Source: Flabesymbios commensalis (Eukaryota; Annelida; Polychaeta; Terebellida; Flabelligeridae). Taken from it: 64,000 nt of DNA. The position numbers and the translations under genes are program-made. Below are positions 23,534 through 34,061 of the stretch, in pieces; position 1 is the stretch's first letter, and each line of letters begins with the position of its first letter. The stretch lies in NCBI GenBank assembly GCA_964017125.1, contig OZ024909.1, forward strand, positions 71,115,427 through 71,179,426, written 5' to 3'. The notes beneath the pieces were generated by a model. It ran no database searches, was not told the DNA's origin, and saw only the letters and a program-made list of their open reading frames with translations.

Positions 23534-26130
23534 ATGCCACCTGCACCTACCACAGGCCGGCCTGATGGCTGCCACCTGCACGTACCACAGGCCGGACTGA
23601 TGGTTGCCACCTGCACGTACCACAGGCCGGCCTGATGGCTGCCACCTGCACGTACCACAGGCCGGCCTGATGGCTGCCACCTGCACGTACCACAGGCCGG
23701 CCTGATGGCTGCCACTTGCACGTACCACAGGCCGGCCTGATGGCTGTTACCTGAACGTACCACAGGCCGGCCTGATGGCTGCCACCTGCACGTACCACAG
23801 GCCGGCCTGATGGCTGCCACTTGCACGTACCACAGGCCGGCCTGATGGCTGTTACCTGAACGTACCACAGGCCGGCCTGATGGCTGCCACCTGCACGTAC
23901 CACAGGCCGGCCTGATGGCTGCCACCTGCACGTACCACAGGCCGCCCTGATGGCTGCCACCTGCACGTACCACAGGTCGCCCTGATGGCTGCCACCTGCA
24001 CGTACCACAGGCCGGCCTGATGGCTGCCACCTGCACGTACCACAGGCTGCCCTGATGGCTGCCACCTGCACGTAGGCCTACCACAGGCCGGCCTGATGGC
24101 TGCCACCTGCACGTACCACAGGCCGCCCTGATGGCTGCCACCTGCACGTACCACAGGTCGCCCTGATGGCTGCCACCTGCACGTACCACAGGCCGGTCTG
24201 ATGGCTGCCACCTGAATGTACCACAGGTCGCCCTGATGGCTGCCACCTGCACGTACAACATGCCGGCCTGATGGCTGCCACCTGCACGTACCACTGGCCG
24301 GTCTGGTGGCTGCCACCTGAACACGTACCACTGGCCAGTTTGATGGCTGCCAATTGCACGTACCACTGGCCGGCTTGATGGCTGCCACCTGCACATACCA
24401 CAGGCCGACCTGATGGCTGCCACCTGCACATACCACAGGCCGACCTGATGGCTGCCACCTGCACGTACCACTGACCGGCTTAATGGCTGCCACCTCCACG
24501 TACCACAGGCCGGCCTGATGGCTGCCACCTGCACGTACAACAGGCCAGCCTGATGGCTGCCACCTGCACGTACCACAGGCCAGCCTCGATGGCTGCCACC
24601 TGCACGTACCACAGGCCGCCCCGATGACTGCCACCTGCACGTACCACAGGCTGCCCTGATGGCTGCCACCTGCATGTAGGCCTACCACAGGCCGGTCTGA
24701 TGGCTGCCACCTGAATGTACCACAGGTCGCCCTGATGGCTGCCACCTGCACCTACCATAGGCCGGCTTGATGACTGCCACCTGAACATACCACAGGCCGG
24801 TCTAATGGCTGCCACCTGCACGTACCACAGGCCGGCCCGATGGCTGTCACCTGCACGTACAACATGCCGGCTTGATGGCTGCCAATTGCACGTACCACAG
24901 GCCGGCCTGATGGCTGCCACCTGCACGTACCACAGGCCGGTCTGATGGCTGCCACTTGCACGTACAACAGGTCGGCCTGATGGCTGCCACCTGCACGTAC
25001 CACAGGCCGGCCCGATGGCTGTCACCTGCACGTACAACATGCCGGCCTGATGGCTGCCACCTGCATGTACCACAGGCCGTTCTGATGGCTGCCACCTGCA
25101 CGTACCACAGGCCAGACTGATGGCTGCCACCTGCACGTACCACTGGCCGGCTTGATGGCTGCCAATTGCACGTACCACTGGCCGGCTTGATGGCTGCCAC
25201 CGGCACATACCACAGGCCGGCCTGATGGCTGCCACCTGCACGTACCACTGACCGGCTTAATGGCTGCCACCTCCACGTACCACAGGCCGGCCTGATGGCT
25301 GCCACCTGCACGTACAACAGGCCAGCCTGATGGCTGCCACCTGCACTTACCACAGGCCGCCCCGATGACTGCCACCTGCACGTACCACAGGCTGCCCTGA
25401 TGGCTGCCACCTGTACGTACCACTGGCCGGCTTGATGGCTGCCACCTGCAAGTACCACAGGCCGGCCTGATGGCTGCCACCTGCACGTACCACAGGCCGG
25501 TCTGATGGCTGCCAACTGCACGTACCACAGGCCGGACTGATGGCTGCCACCTGCACGTACCACAGGTCGGCCTGATGGCCGCCACCTGCACGTATCACAG
25601 GCGGTCTGATGGCTGCCACCTGTACGTACCACAGGCCGGCCTGATGGCTGCCACCTGCGCGTACCACAGGCCGGTCTGATGGCTTATTCCACATGCACGT
25701 ACCACAGGCCGGCCTGATGGCTGCCACCTGTACGTACCACTGGCCGCCGCGATGGCTGCCACCTGCACGTACCACAGGCCGGCCTGATGGCTGCCACCTG
25801 CACGTACCACAGGCCGGCCCCGATGGCTGTCACCTGCACGTACCACAGGCTGGCCACAATGGCTGCTACCAGCACTTGCCACCTGTACGTACCACAGGCT
25901 GGCCGTCTGCCTGCCACCTGCACGTACCACAGGCCGGCCCCGATGGCTCATTCCACCTGCACGTACCACAGGCCGGCCCCGATGGCTTGTTCCACCTTTA
26001 CGTACCACAGGGCGGCCCCGATGGCTCATTTAACTTGCAAGTACTACAGGCTTGCCCCGATGGTTCACTCCACCTTCACGTACCACACACCAGTCCCGAT
26101 GACAGCCACCTGGACGTACCGGCGCCGATG
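23534..26130. repeat. 35-bp minisatellite, array 2 (~74 copies)
   Basis: Same 35-bp unit as array 1. Mosaic variants (CACTGGCCGGCTTGATG, CCAATTGCACG, inserted GTAGGCCTACC, AACATGCCGG) recur in blocks, pointing to repeated unequal exchange. The right end (25,690-26,130) decays, with longer units containing GATGGCTCATTCCAC. No gene is inferred despite long open frames on both strands. Confidence 0.95.
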
Positions 26131-26668
26131 GCTCATTAAGTTCGGACGTAGAAGTCCAAACTTATTGTAATCCTAAAGCAACTTCCTTCATCTTATCTTT
26201 TTCCGGCCGCTGTTTCTCACTCAATTTACAAGTAATTGACTTCAAGCCTTGCCACAATGATCCTTATGGATACAGGTACCAGTGTAAAAAAAATCCGCTG
26301 ATCTGGATCTATCCGAGATTTTATAAATCCACTATGTGGACCAGCGTCGGTGCAATGATGCAAATGACGGTTAATAGGCCATTCATTGATAGATTGGAGT
26401 CGCCATTCACAATGGGGCTTTGTTATCCCCACTCGGCGTTATAAGGGTGGAGTGTACTGGGCTTCTCCACAGGCTTGACCCTCTGATTGCAATTTACATT
26501 TATTAATTAAAATACATATATCCAATAATGTTGCAATGACGTGACAGCGTCGCAGACAGTGGCCCAGCATTGAACCAACATTGGGAGTTTGATATGGACT
26601 GTGGAAACCTTTAAATGCTACATTTCACTATTAAAATAAGAGTGAGAGAGTAGAGAGAGGAGAGGAAG
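26131..26668. other. Short repeat remnants
   Basis: Contains traces of family E (GGACCAGCGTCGGTGC near 26340; CAGCGTCGCAGACAGTG at 26548). No gene recognised. Confidence 0.4.
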
Positions 26669-26895
26669 GATGAATGAATGAATGAATGAATGAATGAATG
26701 AATGAATGAATGAATGAATGAATGAATGAATGAATGAATGAATGAATGAATGAATGAATGAATGAATGAATGAATGAATGAATGAATGAATGAATGAATG
26801 AATGAATGCAGTTGTAGGCTACCTTTGTGCACCTATAGGTTAAACTTGGCCAAGAGATCCTCCTGAGGATGGTGAGATGAATGATATGACAGTGG
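26669..26895 (-). mobile_element. SINE 3' fragment with hugely expanded tail
   Basis: Bases 26809-26895 match the SINE tail region (TTTGTGCACCTATAGG, CCTCCTGAGGATGGTGAGAT), on the minus strand. The GAAT tetranucleotide run 26669-26808 (about 35 units) sits exactly where the SINE tail (CATT)n lies, so this microsatellite grew from the SINE tail. Confidence 0.8.
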
Positions 26896-26934
26896 AGGAG
26901 AGATAGGAGGAAGAGAAAGAAAGGTCAGGCGGAA

Positions 26935-27470
26935 GTACGATTTCCGCAAATGGTCGCATATGCTCGCAAACGGTCGCAAATTGTCGCAAACTGTCGCAAA
27001 TAGTTGAAAATGGGCGCAAACAGTCGCAAACGATCTCAGATGGTCGCAGATGATCGCAAACTGTCACAAACGGTCACACACTGTCGCAAACGGTCACAGA
27101 TGATTGCAAACTGTCGCAAATGGTCGCAAACGGTTGAAAATTATCGCAAACATTTGGAAACGATCGCAATTGGTCGCAAGCTGTCGCAAACGGTCGGAAA
27201 CGGTTGGAAACTATCGCAAACGCTCGGAAACTGTCGTAAATTGTCAAAAAACGGTCGCGATTGGTCACAAATGGTCGCAAATATCGCAATTGTTCACAAC
27301 ATGTCCCAAATATCCCAAATGTCAAAAATATCAAATATGTCATGACTTTCAAAAATGTCAAAAATGACAAAAATGTCACAAAAGTCAAAAGACGTAAATG
27401 TCGCAAAAGTCGCAAATGTCGCAAAAGTGACAAATTCGCAAAAGTCATGAATGTCTTAAAACTCACAAAA
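26935..27470. repeat. 10-bp minisatellite GGTCGCAAAC
   Basis: A run of decamers (GTCGCAAACT, GTCGCAAATG, GTCACAAACG) covers about 530 bp, degenerating to AAATGTCAAA at the right. The period is close to one helical turn of DNA. Open frames on both strands are by-products. Confidence 0.85.
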
Positions 27471-27639
27471 AAAAAAGTTTGAATGTACGTCCAGATTTTA
27501 TTACTCTACTTGTCACAGTTGTCTCTAGTTATATAGCCCAAACATATTGAGGTTGTTTATTTCTCGTTTTTCTTTTCAAAAATCGATATTAGCCTAAGTA
27601 TGTCACTTTAATTCCCGATTATATTTTTTTTTCATTTTT

Positions 27640-27820
27640 ATTAGCTCATCAAATACCAGCTTTTGAACATTTCAAAGATAAAACGTGACATCAATCAGAT
27701 TTTAAAATTGTTCAAATCGGAATAATTTTTACGCACTTGAAGGTGTGGATCGCGTCAGCGAGACGCAACTTCAAGTGAGTGAAAATTCCTATTAAATAAT
27801 TTGCGGTTGAAGGATCAAAG
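27640..27820. mobile_element. Family A MITE, degenerate copy (A1)
   Basis: The hairpin 27730-27785 (GCACTTGAAGGTGTGGATCG ... CGCAACTTCAAGTGAG) and the end GCGGTTGAAGG match the subtype at 36832-37072. The other terminus is decayed. Confidence 0.5.
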
Positions 27821-27856
27821 TTGTGGAAGGACCAGCACGGTGACCAGGTCAATTTG

Positions 27857-28068
27857 TTAACCCCTGAGTACTGAATATAGTATTATTATTTCTATGGTTT
27901 TATTAGTGCTTTTGTGTAAACATGTTCTAAAAGTGACAATGTCTTAGAACTTGTGAAACTGATATGTACACTATGACCTAATTTTAAAAATCCGAGTAAT
28001 TTTCAGTCACTTGAAGATGTGGATCGCGGTAGCGAGACACTGCTTCAAATGACTGAAAAATTGAAATA
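27857..28068. mobile_element. Family A MITE, one end lost (A2)
   Basis: Starts TTAACCCCTGAGTACTGA at 27857. The family A hairpin (TCAGTCACTTGAAGATGTGG ... GCTTCAAATGACTGA) is at 28004-28058. The AAGGG-TTAA end beyond the hairpin is missing. Confidence 0.6.
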
Positions 28069-28577
28069 ACGCGACGCTTGAGAGGAACTGCGAGATAATG
28101 GCATTGAGATATCCTATTGGTGAGTCCTTTTTAGCCTACCAATTACATTCTGTTGTGCAGATGTCTGGATGGAATGGAGGACTGAAACCTGGAAAATAAT
28201 ATTTTGAATTTACAATTTGATCCTTGGAGGTCCAAGGGTTGTCCTAAAGAAAGGGGTGTTGAACAAACCATAGCCATCCTCGTATCTCTGATCTCTACCA
28301 ATGTTCCCTGAATATAAATAACCAGTAAAATGAATTTTGCAACTCATGTTGGACTTCCCCATGTTTATAAATGACCGATAATCGCAATAACGCGACGCTG
28401 GCCCAACCTCCCACTAACATTGGCTGATCATCTCTTGTCTTCTGGGCACGGAGGGCCAGTGGGCGGATATAGTTTGGGGTCCAGGGGCACCCGCGGGCAA
28501 TAAATAGCGAGCGGAGAATTAATTACTGAATTATTTAATTGAGCCTGGGGCTCCACGATCCATGCCACCTGAGCAAG

Positions 28578-28789
28578 CTAACCCTTATCCTGTTGAGGTA
28601 ATTCATTTGAATTTTCAGCCACTTGAAGTTGTGTCTCGCTACCGCGACCCACAACTTGAAGTGTCTGAAAGTTATGCATATTTGTTTAATTTGATGTTTA
28701 AACACATTTCGTTCCCAATATCAGTGATTTGATCGACTAATAAAATAGGTTAAAAATAACAATCTTCGTGATCAGCAGGATCAGGGTTA
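28578..28789. mobile_element. Family A MITE, near-complete (A3)
   Basis: Begins CTAACCCTTATCCTGTTGA and ends GATCAGCAGGATCAGGGTTA, with the hairpin near the left end (28606-28670). It lacks the family B insertion found in the related copy at 32.8-33.3 kb, so it shows the pre-insertion state (AAATTAAACAAAT). Confidence 0.75.
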
Positions 28790-28809
28790 GCATAAACATG
28801 CGCAGGAAG

Positions 28810-29055
28810 CTTTGAACCAATGCTGCTTTAATGTTCGGCCAGCGTCGCAGACGGTGAGACAACATTGACCCAATATTGTGGTTAATCCACGGATAAACAT
28901 TTTTTAACGCTGACAGAGAAGAGAAGTGTGGTCCGTCCAGATTCTTGGAAACACGGAGATTACCAATCAGTCATGCAGGCAAGCACATTAAGCCGATGTT
29001 GTTTTAATATCGGTCAACGTCGCGAACGTTGGACCAGCATTAAACCAGCAATGGG
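28810..29055. mobile_element. Two family E fragments
   Basis: 28815-28900 (GGCCAGCGTCGCAGACGGTG) and 28985-29050 (AATATCGGTCAACGTCGCGA, GGACCAGCATTAAACCAGC) are parts of the family E repeat, possibly one element interrupted near 28905-28980. Confidence 0.5.
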
Positions 29056-29127
29056 TCAGTGGCTGGTGAATAGTGGTTTGAAATAACTCCCCCCCCCCCC
29101 TCGAAAAGGTACAATTTGTGAGTTAAG

Positions 29128-29388
29128 CGTGAAACACACCAGCACGAACGAGAGGGCGAATTTGCGCTGAACATGATTAAATACATTATTTTATCATTGC
29201 CAAAATATAGCAGCATGAAGTCAGATGCGGGCGCTAAAGAAAACACGAAAAGCGTGTCGTGCTGTTTTCGCATAGGAAAGCAAAGAATTTCGTGTCGAAT
29301 TTTCATCAAATTTCGCACCTGCTCGAGTGCTGTCGCCGCGTGCATATTCGCTCTCGCGAACGCGTTGGTGTGTTTTACGATATAGTTT
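29128..29388. mobile_element. MITE with AAACACACCA-type inverted ends
   Basis: The left end TGAAACACACCAGCACGAAC ... GAGGGCGAAT mirrors the right end ATTCGCTCTCGCGAACG ... TGGTGTGTTTTACG. It is about 260 bp and has no transposase. The overlapping ORFs on both strands are produced by the inverted repeats. Confidence 0.6.
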
Positions 29389-29689
29389 TGTAACGCCACA
29401 CATATAATAATTTATATTAAAAATCTATACTTTCTTCGTGTGGCACTGAGATGGCTGTAATCAGGCAATGGATATATTAGACGGAAAAGATGGACACAGG
29501 TGGAAAATAAACTCCTGGATATGTAATAAATTCAGCACACAGAGCTCAGAGGCGCGACAAACCGTAGACAGTATTAACGCTCAATTTCTATGTTTGTTTG
29601 CAGTTGTCGTCTGGGATATCGCGTACTAGTATCATATTGTAGTATTTAGTATCGTATCAGGTCATATCGTATCAGATCGTAGCTTCTAA

Positions 29690-29981
29690 AGGCTCCCACA
29701 CACCGCAAGAACTGTCCCGATTGCTTAGTCGTGGCCCATCTTAGCCGTCCTAGACGGTCGTAGTGGTGTTGCATGTCCTGCGACGCGATCGTAATGTCTC
29801 AATATTGCTTCCGGAACACCCACTAGGGGGCCTACATGGTCACCACTGGGATTGCTGCTATAACTGACGACGCTAAATTGGTAACAGTATTTCAGACACG
29901 CTGCTTGTCTGCGATTTTCTAAAACCTGACACGACGGTCGTGTATTAAGCAATCGCGGGGAGTCTTTGCAGTGTGTGGGAG
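29690..29981. mobile_element. MITE with GCTCCCACACAC ends
   Basis: The left end GCTCCCACACACCGCAAGA ... CCCGATTGCTTA is mirrored at the right by TAAGCAATCGCGGGGAGTCT ... TGTGTGGGAGC. It is about 290 bp, with further internal pairing (GACGGTCGT). Target duplication unclear. Confidence 0.65.
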
Positions 29982-30350
29982 CATAAATGGTCTCAGGCTA
30001 TCCGTCACTCTCAATAATTCTAGGACGGTTCATCACAATCATCACATACAGTTCGCCACGTTCAAAGTAAACGACAATTACTACACAGACATTCTAAATG
30101 GGCATATGATCAACATAAAGTGGATATTTAACGTTGCCATGGTTACAATCTAAGCAATCAATAATTCACATGAATGACGTGTTCTCTGAGTGGGTGTTTG
30201 GTGTATACAGCCTTGTTCTACCAGTCCTTGTGCCATTGATTTATTTTTCATCCATTCGAAGCTGGAATTGCTAATGCAATTTTCAGCTTCAAATAACAAA
30301 AAATATTAATATTTATGAAAAATAGATATCTCCAATATTGATTAATTGGA

Positions 30351-30600
30351 TTAACCCTTTCAAGCCGGATTTTACCATTGTCATCTTCATCCACTACAAG
30401 CCGCGAATTGCTGACGCAATTCTCGACTTGTAGTGGATGAAGATGATTTGAAGTGGGTGAAAAATTAAGAAAATTACCACGTATAAGTAAACCAGTTTCA
30501 TGGAAATTTTCATTCTAAAACCCCTAGTTGTAGGAAATTGAGTGTGTTTGCAGGGATGTAAAATGATGCTTTCCTGCATCGTGAGGGCTAAAAGGGTTAA
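30351..30600. mobile_element. Family B one-sided-hairpin MITE (B1)
   Basis: TTAACCCTTT at the left and AAAGGGTTAA at the right, 250 bp. A hairpin of ~30-bp arms (TCATCTTCATCCACTACAAG, loop TGAC, CTTGTAGTGGATGAAGATGA) lies about 25 bp from the left end. The remaining ~150 bp are unpaired. TTAA on both sides fits piggyBac-type transposition. Confidence 0.85.
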
Positions 30601-31485
30601 CTGAGCATCTATCAAAAACTGTCTTATCAAATGTAGTGATATTTCTATTGATCTAAAACCGCTTGAACCCGTGTATATGGTTCCAGCAGGTTCATTTGAT
30701 GCTGGGATTGCAAATTTCGGCTTCAAATGACGAACAAATAAATTATGATAAATTTAATATTTCATATAATCATGATAATTCAGTTACATATTTGTTGGTT
30801 TGGAACGATGTAATCTTACTGCATATACCGGGGATATTTTATTTCTTCTAATAAATTTCTGACAATATCTGCTATTCATCGCAAACTCGGACACAGTGAC
30901 AACTATACTGGGCGTCGTACTGGGTTTATTTGATTGTGGTGTGCTCGCTGAACGTCTCGCATGCTGTGTTTGTTTAAAAATGTTAAGGCAAGCTTGATTT
31001 TAAGTTTATACACAACATCTACATTTTCACATGATTTTACAGAACAGCCTCTCTGATTTTACAGAATTCAGCATAGGCTATACATATAAATTATAAAAAA
31101 AGTATTAAAAAAAAAAATTAGTAGGCCTAATACGCTTTTATTATGTCTATGAAAAATATGTCTGTCTGCCTGTCTGGCATAAACATGAAAATATTTAATA
31201 CATATTAAAATACAAATATATAAATGTTTCATCTGCTTCGCAAATATATTCGCATCGCTATCACCTGGGCACGTACTCATTAACACGACGTACCATTATT
31301 ATCAACAAAACAATCCCATTAGAGTCAAACACCTTTAAATGAAAAGTGGTCAATTAATGCAGTTATAAGATATAATTTATTATTAATTCAGCAGTATAAC
31401 ATTTTCTTCAGGTGTTGTTATGAAACACAGAATGTAGCATGTGTTACCTTAACGATTTATCGCCGTCTTGATCCCGTCTTGATCC
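30601..31485. other. No gene seen
   Basis: AT-rich. Around 30240-30300 and 30690-30730 are weaker hairpins (GAAGCTGGAATTGC ... GCAATTTTCAGCTTC) that may belong to another TTAA-type family. Confidence 0.4.
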
Positions 31486-31840
31486 CAGTAAACACAACAC
31501 ATTGAACCGATGCTGGCGTAGTACCAGGCTATCGTCTCGGAGACATTTGACCTCTAAGTGCGTAATTGACGCCAAGTGTTAAGCACAGACAATAAATAGG
31601 TGGGGACATTTGTCTCACTACCCTGGAAAAAAAGGAGACATTTGACCTCTAAGTGCGTAATTGACGCCAAGTGTTAAGCACAGACAATAAATAGGTGGGG
31701 ACATTTGTCTCACTACCCTGGAAAAATAGGAGACATTTGACCTCTAAGTGCGTAATTGACGCGATATCGCGGCCTGTGCTGAACACTGGTCTCCGATGGT
31801 GGACCGATATTGAATTAACATTTGCTGAATGGCTCGGGCT
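31486..31840. mobile_element. Family E MITE with internal tandem expansion
   Basis: Left end CCCAGTAAACACAACACATT and right part GGTGGACCGATATTGAATTA belong to family E. Between them a 95-bp unit (AGACATTTGACCTCTAAGTG at 31541, 31636, 31731) is repeated 2.3 times. Confidence 0.65.
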
Positions 31841-31879
31841 GGCTTAACATGACTCGTGACATTAGCATTTTCAGGAGTC

Positions 31880-32600
31880 ACTTTTTAGCTCATCCGGCTT
31901 AGATGAGCTTATGCCATCGTGTTGCGTCTGTCGTCTGTTGTCTGTTGTCTGTCGTCTGTCGTCTGTCCACAATTCACAAGAAATGCTTCTCCTCCCTCAA
32001 TTATTATCCGATTTCAATTCTGTTTGGTTTGTTACAAAGAGCTCGTGCCTGTGCATTAAACTATCTCACGGATTTGAGAAATTTTAATTATTAATTAACT
32101 TTTGATCTGATTAGGCTCTAATTAGGACACTCTGTCCACCATTCACAAGAAATGCTTTTCCTCCCTCAATTCTTATCTGATTTCAATTATGTTTGGTTTG
32201 TTTGAAATAGCTTGGGCCTGCGCATTAAACTTTCTCACGGATTTGACAAATTTTAATTATTAATTAACTTATGACCTAATTAAGCCCTAATTACGGCACT
32301 CTGTCCACCATTCACAAAAAATGCTTCTCCTCCCTCAACTACATGTATGCAATATACTGCCTCACGGATTTGAGAAATTAATAATTGTCAATTAACATAT
32401 GACCTAATTAAGACCCAATTAGGGCACTCTGTTCACAATTCACAAGAAATGCTTCGCCTCCCTCAATTCTTATCCAATTTTAATTTTGTTTAGTTTATTT
32501 TATAGAGCTCGTGCATGTGCATAGAATTGCCTCATGGATTTTTTTTAATTCGTAATCAACTTGCTTTAATTAAGGATGAGCTTCTGTGTCATTGACACTC
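31880..32600. repeat. AGCTCATCCGGCTTAGATG-headed repeat with ~170-bp tandem units
   Basis: Begins TTTTTAGCTCATCCGG, a TAGATGAGCTTATGCCATCG head and a (TGTCGTC)n run. Four units starting CACTCTGTCCACCATTCAC or similar follow (about 31964, 32131, 32303, 32429). This head is similar to widely distributed invertebrate repeats; no protein is coded. Confidence 0.65.
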
Positions 32601-32639
32601 TGCTTCTATTCGCTGACTAATTTCAAAATGGTTAATTTA

Positions 32640-32821
32640 ACTATTGTTGTACATCAATATGCTTATACTTTCACCCCTCGTTTCTACACCTCATTTTTAT
32701 AAATAATTATAATATAAACCTGCTAATAAGCCTCATGGGCTAGATACTGAAAGCAAACTTATTATATTTTGTTGTTGTATTTTTGTACTTGTCAGTATAA
32801 TAACCGAATTGAATTGAATTT
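32640..32821 (+). mobile_element. Probable LINE/SINE 3' tail
   Basis: A 3' UTR-like stretch (GGGCTAGATACTGAAAGC, TTTTGTACTTGTCAGTATAA) ends in a GAATTGAATTGAATT tandem, as many CR1/L2-type tails do. The coding part is absent. Confidence 0.4.
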
Positions 32822-33297
32822 CCTCTTATCCTGCTGATCACGACTTTTGTCATTTTCAATCTGTTTTACTAGTCAACCAAATCACTGTTAAATTGGGAAT
32901 AAAATGAGTGTTTGAACACCAAAATTGCAAATGTTTAGTGTCCAATTAACCCTTTCAAGCCGGAATTTACCATTGTCATCTTCATCCACTACAAGCCGCG
33001 AATTGCTGTCGCAATTCTCGACTTGTAGTGGATGAAGATGATTTGATGTGGTTAAAAAATTAAAGAAAATTGCTATGTATTGGTAAACCAGTTACATGGA
33101 CATTTTCGTTCTAAAACCACTAGTTGTAGGGAAATTATGTCTGTTTTCAGGGATGTGAAATGATGCTTTAATGCATCGTGGGGGCTTAAAGGGTTAAGCA
33201 AATATCAGTATTTTTTAGCCGCTTGAATTTGTGGGTCGCGGTAGCGAGACACAACTCCAAGTGGCAGGTTTTTTTTTCAATTAAGCAAGATAAGGAT
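32822..33297. mobile_element. Family A MITE interrupted by family B (A4)
   Basis: The left part (CCTGCTGATCACGAC ... GTGTCCAATTAA) and the right part (TTAAGCAAATATCAG, hairpin TTAGCCGCTTGAATTTGTGG ... CAACTCCAAGTGGC, AAGGATTAA) together match A3 and A9. Family B element 32946-33197 lies between them, flanked by TTAA on both sides. Copies lacking the left tip recur at +1268 and +2536. Confidence 0.85.
32946..33197. mobile_element. Family B MITE nested in family A (B2; repeated at 34214 and 35482)
   Basis: TTAACCCTTTCAAGCC ... GGCTTAAAGGGTTAA, 252 bp including both TTAA. The hairpin (CATCTTCATCCACTACAAG ... CTTGTAGTGGATGAAGATG) sits near the left end. Uninterrupted family A copies read ...CAAATTAAACAAAT... 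at the matching place, so TTAA was the target and was duplicated. Further copies: 34214-34465 and 35482-35733. Confidence 0.9.
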
Positions 33298-33299
33298 TA

Positions 33300-33375
33300 A
33301 CCATCGCTAGAGCGTGGCGCTTCCCTATTGTCGCTGCCTGTCGCGCGGGTTCAAACCCTGCTTGGTGCAGGTTTT
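33300..33375 (+). repeat. tRNA-like segment (possible SINE head) in the 1,268-bp unit
   Basis: CATCGCTAGAGCGTGG resembles an A-box region, and CGGGTTCAAACCCTG, 40 bases on, fits a B box with stem closure. I could not fold a full tRNA, so a SINE promoter or decayed tRNA is more likely. Also at +1268 and +2536. Confidence 0.4.
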
Positions 33376-33673
33376 CAATGAAATATGATGCTTCTCTTCT
33401 TCTCAACATTTTGACATTGTTTCCATGCCTTTGAACAAAGCCAAGGCACTTTACCCTTACATGCTTCACTTGACTCATGTGTCAATGGGTAGAACAACCT
33501 AGTAAGACTATTGTAATTTGTACGATAATAAGTTCGCTGTGCCGAAATGGCTGCAGGGATGTATGTCCCCCGTGGAGTTGAAATGACACACACATGAACA
33601 TGTTCAGTGACCAGGGGGCGAAATGTAAAAAAAACTTTGGATGATTGATCTTCAGACTTGATACCAGACTATA

Positions 33674-34061
33674 CCCGCCGTCAGATTAACTTGTATCGCA
33701 TGTTTTTCGCCGATTTCTCAGGCAATTCTCAACCGATTCTCATGACTTTTCGCAAGGACAATTTTCGCGAAAAAAAAACGAAAAATATTCTATAGCTGAA
33801 AAGTTACACCAGCTGCCATATAAAGCAATTCAGTGTTAAAACAAACTTTAATTTATTTAAAAGGGTTTATAGAGGGACGTCGTAATTACAAATTTACTAC
33901 ATGTCAACTGGTCTTTTGAACGATATAATATTTTTTTTTATGAAAATTTCACGGTATTTAGCGGGTGACGCGAAAATAGAAAATAGTCCTTGCAAAATTT
34001 CATTCAAATCGGATGAGAATTAACTTAGAAATCGTGCGATACAAGGTAATCTGACGGCGGG
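33674..34061. mobile_element. TA-flanked MITE with CCCGCCGTCAGATTAACTTG ends
   Basis: 388 bp with ~26-bp inverted ends (CCCGCCGTCAGATTAACTTG ... CTGACGGCGGG), flanked by TA on both sides (33672-33673, 34062-34063). The TA target suggests a Tc1/mariner-type source. No transposase. Repeated at 34942-35329 and 36210-36597, where the right end matches the left end perfectly. Confidence 0.85.

Noticed and set aside
22330-25775. Long minus-strand ORFs (up to ~380 codons) in the 35-bp array
   Set aside because: They overlap each other in three frames and are wholly explained by the stop-free repeat unit; no start context or splice structure.
22367-26130. CRISPR array
   Set aside because: Repeats are contiguous 35-bp units without spacers, in a eukaryotic setting, and no cas genes are present.
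26611-26832. Serine/histidine/isoleucine repeat ORF
   Set aside because: Direct translation of the GAAT microsatellite.
29040-29399. 119-codon minus-strand ORF
   Set aside because: It spans an inverted-repeat MITE and has overlapping ORFs on the other strand; no domain is visible.
33300-33375. Functional tRNA gene
   Set aside because: Box-like motifs are present but I could not form a full cloverleaf; it is carried in three copies inside a transposon pile.
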